Positions 7,545 to 16,511 of a stretch of DNA of 16,511 nt are shown piece after piece. The stretch comes from JAZGAE01 sp036475545. Its GTDB lineage: Bacteria; Pseudomonadota; Alphaproteobacteria; DATDPM01. Location of the stretch: assembly GCA_036475545.1 (NCBI GenBank), contig JAZGAE010000087.1:1-16511 (forward strand), given 5' to 3'. The notes under the pieces are model-generated. The model searched no databases, had not been told where the DNA came from, and saw only the letters and a list, made by a program, of their open reading frames with translations. The translations under genes and the position numbers were made by a program. Within the stretch, counting starts at the first letter, position 1, and each line of letters begins with the position of its first letter.

Positions 7545-7649
7545 ATGTATGGCACGCTCGCCCGTCGCGCTGCCACAGGGGGCGGAGCGGCTGGCGCGCG
7601 CGGCGGCCGTTGCGGCGACCGGGGAATCGGAGTGCGGAAAGCGGGATGA
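7545..7649 (+). CDS. Possible 34-codon leader ORF, hypothetical
   Basis: ATG to TGA gives 34 residues, beginning MYGTLARRAATGGG and rich in Gly, Ala and Arg. I recognise no family. Two points favour translation: its stop overlaps the next gene's start as ATGA (7646-7649), and the putative promoter would place the transcript 5' end at or next to its ATG, which would make it leaderless. Against it, the composition is typical of random GC-rich DNA. A translated leader coupling expression of the downstream gene is one option; chance is the other. Confidence 0.2.
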   Translation: MYGTLARRAATGGGAAGARGGRCGDRGIGVRKAG

Positions 7650-8668
7650 CGCGCCCTTTCAAACTGGCAGGCGGTGAGGTCACCGTGTTCGGCGGCTCCG
7701 GCTTCGTCGGCCGCCATCTCGTGCAGCGCCTGGCGAACGCCGGCGCCGTCGTCCGGGTCGCCGTGCGCGATGTCGAAGGCGCCCAGTTCCTGAAGCCTCT
7801 CGGCGATCCCGGCCAGATCGTACCCGTCGCGGCCGACATCGTCGACGAGGGCCAGGTCGCGGCCGCCGTGTCGGGCGCGGGGGCGGTGGTCAATCTGGTC
7901 GGCATCCTGTTCGAGTCCGGTCCCCATACCTTCGAAGCGGTCCACCATCAAGGGGCGGCGACTGTGGCCGCCGCGGCCAAGGCGGCCGGAGTGCAGCGGC
8001 TCGTGCAGATTTCGGCCATCGGGGCGAGAGAGGTCTCGGACTCGGCCTACGCCCGCACCAAGGCGGCCGGAGAGGCCGCCGCGCTGAAGGCTTTTGCCGA
8101 TGCGACCATCGTGCGGCCGAGCGTCATCTTCGGGCCGGAGGACAACTTCTTCAACCTGTTCGCGGCCCTCGCGCGGCTATCGCCGGTTGTTCCCGTATTT
8201 GGATCCATGCCGAGGCCCAGGTTCGAGCGCGGTCGGCTGCCTTCCCTGGACCTCTTCGGGAGCGGCGGGCCGAGATTCCAGCCGGTCTATGTGGGCGACG
8301 TCGCCGAGGCCATCACGACCATCCTGGAGGACCCGGCGACCTGCGGCAAGCGTTACCAGCTCGGCGGCCCCCGGGTGTACAGCTTCAAGGAACTGATGGA
8401 GCTGTTGCTCGCCACGCTGGAGCGCAGGCGCCTGCTGGTGCCGGTGCCGTTCTTCGTCCTCAGTGCAGAGGCCGCGATCCTGGAATTCCTGCGGCTCCGG
8501 CTCATTACCCGCGACCAGGTCCGGCTACTGCGCCGCGACAACGTGGTCGCGCGCCGGGCGCTCGGCTTCGCCGACCTCGGGATCGCGCCGAAGACGGCGG
8601 AGATCATACTGCCCACCTATCTCGAGCGCTTCCGCGCGCACGGCCGGTTCACCCGCCCGCGCGCCTGA
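7646..8668 (+). CDS. NDUFA9-like NAD(P)-binding protein (complex I-associated SDR family)
   Basis: 340 residues, an atypical short-chain dehydrogenase/reductase related to the NDUFA9 (39-kDa) accessory subunit of complex I, found as a separate gene in many alphaproteobacteria. The Rossmann nucleotide motif is VFGGSGFVGRHL (14-25). Tyr135 and Lys139 in SAYARTKAAGE form the YxxxK pair. TIVRPSVIFGPEDNFFNLFA (154-173) and RFQPVYVGDVAEAI (210-223) are family signatures. Residues 189-205 (about PRPRFERGRLPSLDLFG) look like an insertion before GGPRFQPVYVGDVA. Whether it is an enzyme, an assembly factor or a lipid-linked function is not known from sequence. The frame is open from 7454, but ATG 7646 begins the conserved N-terminus. 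It is monocistronic apart from the possible leader ORF and convergent with uppP. Confidence 0.88.
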   Translation: MTRPFKLAGGEVTVFGGSGFVGRHLVQRLANAGAVVRVAVRDVEGAQFLKPLGDPGQIVPVAADIVDEGQVAAAVSGAGAVVNLVGILFESGPHTFEAVHHQGAATVAAAAKAAGVQRLVQISAIGAREVSDSAYARTKAAGEAAALKAFADATIVRPSVIFGPEDNFFNLFAALARLSPVVPVFGSMPRPRFERGRLPSLDLFGSGGPRFQPVYVGDVAEAITTILEDPATCGKRYQLGGPRVYSFKELMELLLATLERRRLLVPVPFFVLSAEAAILEFLRLRLITRDQVRLLRRDNVVARRALGFADLGIAPKTAEIILPTYLERFRAHGRFTRPRA

Positions 8669-8682
8669 CCCCTTTCGCGGCA

Positions 8683-8720
8683 GGGCCGATCGGCCCGGCG
8701 GCGCCGGCGGCGCCGGTTTT
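8683..8720 (+). terminator. Possible terminator in the convergent intergenic gap
   Basis: A 14-bp perfect palindrome GGGCCGATCGGCCC (8683-8696) is followed by a CCGGC-GGC-GCCGG hairpin (8704-8716) and TTTT (8717-8720), 15-52 nt after the stop of the NDUFA9-like gene. The T-run is short. The rest of this 194-nt gap (8669-8862) contains only GC-rich sequence with no gene that I can support. Confidence 0.4.
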
Positions 8721-8862
8721 GCCGGAGCGCGCCAGGCAAGGGTTGTCGTTGGCCGACGCTGGGGGAATGCCGTCCGGATCAGGCGCCCAAGGGCGGCAAG
8801 GGGCGGCCCCGCGCCGGTGGGTCGGGGGCGCCGAGCGGCCCCACGGGCCCTTGCGGCCGGAC

Positions 8863-9675
8863 CTAGGGGCCGGCCTGGAAGAAATAGACCCAGATGAGAA
8901 GCCCCGCGCCCAGCACGACGCGGTAGATGACGAAGGGGGTGAAGGTGGCGCGCCGGAGCCAGGCCATCATCAAGGAGATGGCCGCGAGCGCTGCCAGGAA
9001 GGCGAAAGCCGCTGCCAACAGCGCCGCCTCCTGGAGCCGGGCGTCGCCCGCCTGGTAGAGGGCGATTCCTGCGAGCGCGCCCGCCCCCAGGATCGCCGGT
9101 ATCGAAAGCAGGAGCGAGAAACGGGCCGCCTCGGTGCGCTCGAGGCCGAGGAGGCGGGCCGCCGTCATGGTGATGCCGGAACGGCTGGTCCCGGGAACGA
9201 GGGCGAGCACCTGGAACAGGCCGATGATAAGGGCCTGGGCGAGGCCCATGTGCTCGATGCGGCGCATGGTCATGCCGATCCTGTCGCTGAAATAGAGGAG
9301 CACGGCGAACCCGAGAGTCGTCCAGCCGATCACGGCGATGGTGTTCAAATCCTCGCCCAGGTAAGTCATGACGAAGTAGCCCGCCACCAGCACCGGCACG
9401 GTCGCAACCAAGACCGCGATCAGGAGCCGGCGGCCCGCTCCGTCCTCGCCCATGATGATCTCGCCGACGCCGATCAGCATCAGCCAAACGTCGCGCCGGA
9501 AATAGACCATCACGGCGCCCAGGGTGCCGACATGGACGGCGATGTTGATGATGAGGCCCGGCTCGTCGAGCCCAAGGAGGCTTCGGGCGACGATCAGGTG
9601 GCCGTGGGAACTGATCGGGAGGAACTCGGTGATGCCCTGGACCAAGGCCAGGATCGCGATGGCGAACAGCGTCAC
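8863..9675 (-). CDS. uppP: Undecaprenyl-diphosphatase UppP/BacA
   Basis: An integral membrane phosphatase of 270 residues that converts undecaprenyl diphosphate to the monophosphate, recycling the lipid carrier for peptidoglycan and O-antigen. Overexpression in the family gives bacitracin resistance. Conserved signatures are QGITEFLPISS (13-23, Glu17), GHLIVARSLLG with His26, and PGTSRSG (161-167, with the family's catalytic Arg/Ser). Hydrophobic segments fill most of the chain. Residue 24, usually Ser or Thr in SSSGH/SSTGH, is His. The start is GTG 9675, which places the conserved motif at the normal distance and has an AGGGGGAAG ribosome-binding site. The upstream in-frame ATG at 9774 would add 33 non-membrane residues and is less likely. 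It is divergent from gltD, with a candidate promoter and palindrome upstream. Confidence 0.93.
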   Translation of the reverse strand: MTLFAIAILALVQGITEFLPISSHGHLIVARSLLGLDEPGLIINIAVHVGTLGAVMVYFRRDVWLMLIGVGEIIMGEDGAGRRLLIAVLVATVPVLVAGYFVMTYLGEDLNTIAVIGWTTLGFAVLLYFSDRIGMTMRRIEHMGLAQALIIGLFQVLALVPGTSRSGITMTAARLLGLERTEAARFSLLLSIPAILGAGALAGIALYQAGDARLQEAALLAAAFAFLAALAAISLMMAWLRRATFTPFVIYRVVLGAGLLIWVYFFQAGP

Positions 9676-9806
9676 GGCTTCCCCCTGGGCGATGCGCTCG
9701 TCGCGGGCCGCCCGGGCCTCCCCAAGCCGCGGCAGGGACCCGCGCAACCGCCATGGCGCGTCGACCTGTATCATACCTGTATCACCGCCGCCGGCCCTGG
9801 CCCAGC

Positions 9807-9838
9807 CTTTAAATAGTCCTATTGCGGTACTATTAAAG
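9807..9838. repeat. Imperfect AT-rich inverted repeat upstream of uppP
   Basis: CTTTAAATAGT (9807-9817) and ACTATTAAAG (9829-9838) are inverted copies with one extra A in the left arm, enclosing CCTATTGCGGT. It lies in the predicted uppP leader and upstream of gltD. It may be a regulator site or an RNA hairpin. Confidence 0.55.
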
Positions 9839-9862
9839 CGCATCCCCGTCCTATCGCGGCAG

Positions 9863-9880
9863 CCGAATCTATAAATTCGG
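9863..9880. repeat. Perfect inverted repeat CCGAAT-N6-ATTCGG
   Basis: Six-base arms around CTATAA. It would span the predicted uppP transcription start (near 9875), a position typical for a repressor operator. No regulator family is assigned. Confidence 0.5.
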
Positions 9881-9881
9881 A

Positions 9882-9910
9882 TCAATAGGGCAGAATACCT
9901 GCCCTTTCAA
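9882..9910 (-). promoter_or_regulatory. Candidate uppP promoter with operator-like palindrome in its spacer
   Basis: Minus strand: -35 TTGAAA (9905-9910), 17-nt spacer, -10 TATTGA (9882-9887). The spacer coincides with a perfect inverted repeat AGGGCAG-N5-CTGCCCT (9887-9905). Predicted start near 9875, leader about 200 nt to GTG 9675. Confidence 0.45.
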
Positions 9911-10071
9911 CCGGATTTTCCTCGCTTTTCCGCGCTAACTCGCCTATATCTGGTCGTCCGCGCCGCCAGTCGGCAGGACAAGTTCCATGTCGCGGGGCCC
10001 GATGGGCGCGGGCGCCGGGTGATTCCCTCGAGCGCTGAAACCGAACTCGGACGGAGGCCGGGAGCCGGCAT

Positions 10072-11520
10072 ATGCCGCAGAGGATGCTGAAATTCGTGAC
10101 GTTGGGGCGGAGCATGCCGCAGAAGCGGTCGCCCCGGAATCGGCGCACCGATTTCCGCGAGATCTTCGCCCGGTTCGATCCCAAGGCGGCCGAGAACCAG
10201 GCGGGGCGGTGCTCCCAGTGCGGCATCCCGTTTTGCCAGATCCATTGCCCGCTGCAAAACAACATCCCGGACTGGCTCAAGCTCACCGCCGAGGACCGGC
10301 TCGAGGAGGCGTACGAGATGGCCTCCGCCACCAACAACATGCCGGAAGTGTGCGGCCGCATCTGCCCGCAGGACCGCCTCTGCGAGGGCAACTGCGTCAT
10401 CGAGCAGTCCGGCCACGGCACCGTCACCATCGGCTCGGTCGAGAACTACATCACCGACACCGCCTGGGAGAAAGGCTGGGTCAAGCCGCCGACGCCGGCG
10501 CGGGAGATCGGAAAGTCCGCCGGCATCATCGGCGGCGGTCCGGCCGGCATGGCGGCCGCCGAACAGCTTCGCCGCAAGGGCGTGGAGGTCCACGTCTACG
10601 ACCGCTATGACCGCATCGGGGGCCTGCTGATTTACGGCATCCCCAACTTCAAGCTGGAGAAGTACATCGTCGAGCGGCGCACCAAGCTGCTGGTGGACGG
10701 CGGGGTGCGCTTCCACACCGACTTCGAGGTCGGCCGCGACGCCTCGCTTCAGGAGTTGCGCGACCGCCACGACGCGGTCTTGATCGCCACCGGGTCGTAC
10801 AAGGCGCGCCAGATCATGGTGCCGGGCGTGGGGCTCTCCAACATCCACATGGCGATGACGTACTTGACCGCCAGCAACCGCAAGGGGCTTGGCGACGAGG
10901 TGCCGGAGTTCGACGACGGGACGCTCAACGCGACCGGCAAGAGGGTGGTGGTCGTGGGCGGCGGCGACACCGCCATGGACTGCGTGCGCACCGCCGTCCG
11001 CCAGGGCGCGGAGTCGGTCAGATGCCTCTACCGGCGGGACCGCGTCAACATGCCCGGCTCGATGCGCGAGGTGACCCACGCCGAGGAGGAGGGGGTCGAG
11101 TTCGTCTGGCTCACGGCGCCGGAGGCGTTCGTCGGCAACGGGACCGTCGAGGCGGTGCGCGCGGTCCGCATGCGCCTCGGCCTGCCCGACGCCAGCGGCC
11201 GTCAGACGCCCCAGGTGATCGAAGGGTCGAGCCACCCGGTGGAGGCCGACCTGGTGCTGCTCGCGCTCGGCTTCGACCCCGAGGACATCCCGACGCTGTT
11301 TGGCGCGCCGGAGCTCGAGGTCACCCGCTGGGGCACGGTCAAGATCGACTTCGCCACCAAGATGAGCAACCTCGACGGCGTGTTCGCGGCCGGCGACATC
11401 GTGCGCGGCGCCTCGCTGGTGGTCTGGGCCATCCGCGACGGCCGCGACGCCGCCGAGAGCATGCACAGGTACATGATGGCGGGAGAAGGCGCCGGCGCCG
11501 CGGCGCGGGAAGCCGCCTGA
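10072..11520 (+). CDS. gltD: Glutamate synthase (NADPH) small subunit GltD
   Basis: 482 residues, the FAD-containing subunit that oxidises NADPH and feeds electrons through Fe-S clusters to GltB. The N-terminal Fe-S domain has two four-cysteine groups: Cys47, 50, 55 and 59 (CSQCGIPFCQIHC) and Cys94, 98, 104 and 108 (CGRICPQDRLCEGNC). The FAD site is GIIGGGPAGMAAAEQL (151-166). The NADPH site is VVVVGGGDTAMDCVRTA (292-308). The C-terminal FAD contact is VFAAGDIVRGASLVVWAIRDG (437-457). The ATG at 10072 gives the usual MxxRMLKFVT N-terminus, with GGAG about 8 nt upstream; ATGs at codons 5 and 15 are less likely. It precedes gltB by 13 nt, the reverse of the E. coli gltB-gltD order. Length is typical. 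Confidence 0.96.
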   Translation: MPQRMLKFVTLGRSMPQKRSPRNRRTDFREIFARFDPKAAENQAGRCSQCGIPFCQIHCPLQNNIPDWLKLTAEDRLEEAYEMASATNNMPEVCGRICPQDRLCEGNCVIEQSGHGTVTIGSVENYITDTAWEKGWVKPPTPAREIGKSAGIIGGGPAGMAAAEQLRRKGVEVHVYDRYDRIGGLLIYGIPNFKLEKYIVERRTKLLVDGGVRFHTDFEVGRDASLQELRDRHDAVLIATGSYKARQIMVPGVGLSNIHMAMTYLTASNRKGLGDEVPEFDDGTLNATGKRVVVVGGGDTAMDCVRTAVRQGAESVRCLYRRDRVNMPGSMREVTHAEEEGVEFVWLTAPEAFVGNGTVEAVRAVRMRLGLPDASGRQTPQVIEGSSHPVEADLVLLALGFDPEDIPTLFGAPELEVTRWGTVKIDFATKMSNLDGVFAAGDIVRGASLVVWAIRDGRDAAESMHRYMMAGEGAGAAAREAA

Positions 11521-11533
11521 GGTAGGGAGGAGC

Positions 11534-16132
<4,599 letters not shown>

Positions 16133-16263
16133 GCCCGGGCGGCGCCAGCTGCCTCGCGCCGCTCAAAACCACCCTTTCTGTCCTAGAGCATAATCCGGCC
16201 AGGTGGAATCGGCTGCGTTGCGCCGTGGCGAGGCGATCCGCCAGGCGCGGCGCGAAGGGCGAT

Positions 16264-16350
16264 GCGGAGGCATCCACCCTCCGCAGCGGCAGCCCGGCCT
16301 TCGCAGCCGAAGGGGCTGCTTCGGCGGAGTGGGCCGCCGCTGCTGCGGAG
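16264..16350 (+). repeat. Set of mutually exclusive inverted repeats
   Basis: Arm A GCGGAGG (16264-16270) can pair with CCTCCGC (16278-16284). The overlapping CTCCGCAGC (16279-16287) can instead pair with GCTGCGGAG (16342-16350), a perfect 9-bp match. A third hairpin, GCAGCC-GAAGG-GGCTGC (16303-16319), sits inside the larger loop. The arrangement is visible in sequence; formation in RNA is inferred. Confidence 0.5.
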
Positions 16351-16388
16351 GACGGGTCGGCCGAGCGGCGCAACGCCGCGGGCGCCCG

Positions 16389-16420
16389 CCCCGGCGCACC
16401 CCGAAGGGCCGGGGTCTTTT
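16389..16420 (+). terminator. Intrinsic-terminator-like hairpin downstream of gltB
   Basis: CCCCGGC (16389-16395) pairs perfectly with GCCGGGG (16408-16414) around a 12-nt loop and is followed by TCTTTT (16415-16420). It lies 257 nt after the gltB stop, so it would end a long gltDB 3' UTR or a separate short transcript from this region. Confidence 0.55.
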
Positions 16421-16511
16421 GCGGCCACGGGTTCGTCGCGGAGCTCGCGCGGTGGCACCGCTACGTGCTTCGCCCCGCTCCTGCCCGCGGCACAAAATTC
16501 CTCCGGCGCAG

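Larger units (their letters stand above)
9676..10071. other. Divergent uppP/gltD intergenic region (396 bp)
   Basis: It contains an AT-rich block (about 9807-9950) that stands out from the GC-rich surroundings, three inverted repeats, a direct repeat of the form GTCCTAT(T/C)GCGG at 9816 and 9848 (32 bp apart), and a third inverted copy of CCTATTG at 9884-9890. I find no convincing plus-strand promoter for gltD. TTTAAA-N17-TATTAA (9808-9836) is a weak candidate. The stretch 9951-10055 shows nothing recognisable, and GGAG near 10063 is the likely gltD ribosome-binding site. Confidence 0.6.
16133..16511. other. 379 nt after gltB with no credible gene, highly structured
   Basis: Open frames here are Arg/Pro/Ala-rich antisense frames without recognisable domains or good starts. 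The region holds a segment (about 16190-16225) resembling a dispersed alphaproteobacterial intergenic repeat, several hairpins between 16264 and 16350, and a terminator-like hairpin at 16389-16420. It could be a long gltB 3' UTR or contain a small RNA. Confidence 0.5.

Noticed and set aside
9676..9885. N-terminal extension of UppP
   Set aside because: GTG 9675 has a good ribosome-binding site and gives the family length; the extension would also cover the palindromes and predicted promoter region.

Overview
The window looks like a chromosomal segment of a GC-rich alphaproteobacterium, probably Rhodospirillales-like. The basis is gene order (rnd, kdsD, lptC, lptA, lptB, rpoN, hpf, ptsN), an NDUFA9-like complex I accessory protein, the alphaproteobacterial type of GltD and GltB, and strong third-position GC that opens long spurious antisense frames. 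It is core housekeeping sequence: no phage, IS, CRISPR, toxin-antitoxin or secretion genes were seen, and I did not find a new multi-gene system. The unusual content is repeats, palindromes and regulatory structure.

Layout. Positions 43-6363, all on the minus strand, form an envelope and regulation operon read from kdsD downwards: KdsD (Kdo precursor synthesis), LptC, LptA and LptB (LPS transport), RpoN (sigma-54), HPF (ribosome hibernation) and PtsN (nitrogen PTS IIA). Genes from kdsD to rpoN are 3-10 nt apart or overlap by ATGA. hpf-ptsN is set off by a 129-nt gap that holds its own good sigma-70-type promoter and a 16-bp palindrome. Upstream lie rnd (RNase D, 6633-7274) and a CCA-encoding tRNA-Leu(CAG) (7367-7453) with a clear promoter, both on the minus strand.

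On the plus strand, 7646-8668 encodes an NDUFA9-like SDR protein, possibly preceded by a 34-codon leader ORF. It converges on uppP (8863-9675, minus). uppP is divergent from gltD-gltB (10072-16132, plus), the two subunits of NADPH glutamate synthase in the order small-large. The 396-bp uppP/gltD spacer contains an AT-rich block with three inverted repeats and a repeated CCTATTG-type motif. The last 379 nt after gltB contain no credible gene but hold strong potential RNA structure, an intrinsic-terminator-like hairpin and a possible degenerate alphaproteobacterial intergenic repeat.

How it fits together: KdsD and LptABC supply and export LPS, UppP recycles the undecaprenyl lipid carrier for peptidoglycan and O-antigen, and RpoN, PtsN and GltBD belong to nitrogen control and assimilation. 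Most striking is an 84-bp in-frame hexanucleotide array in hpf. It encodes a Gly-Glu linker and puts eleven GGG tracts separated by TGA on the mRNA-sense strand, a textbook G-quadruplex pattern.
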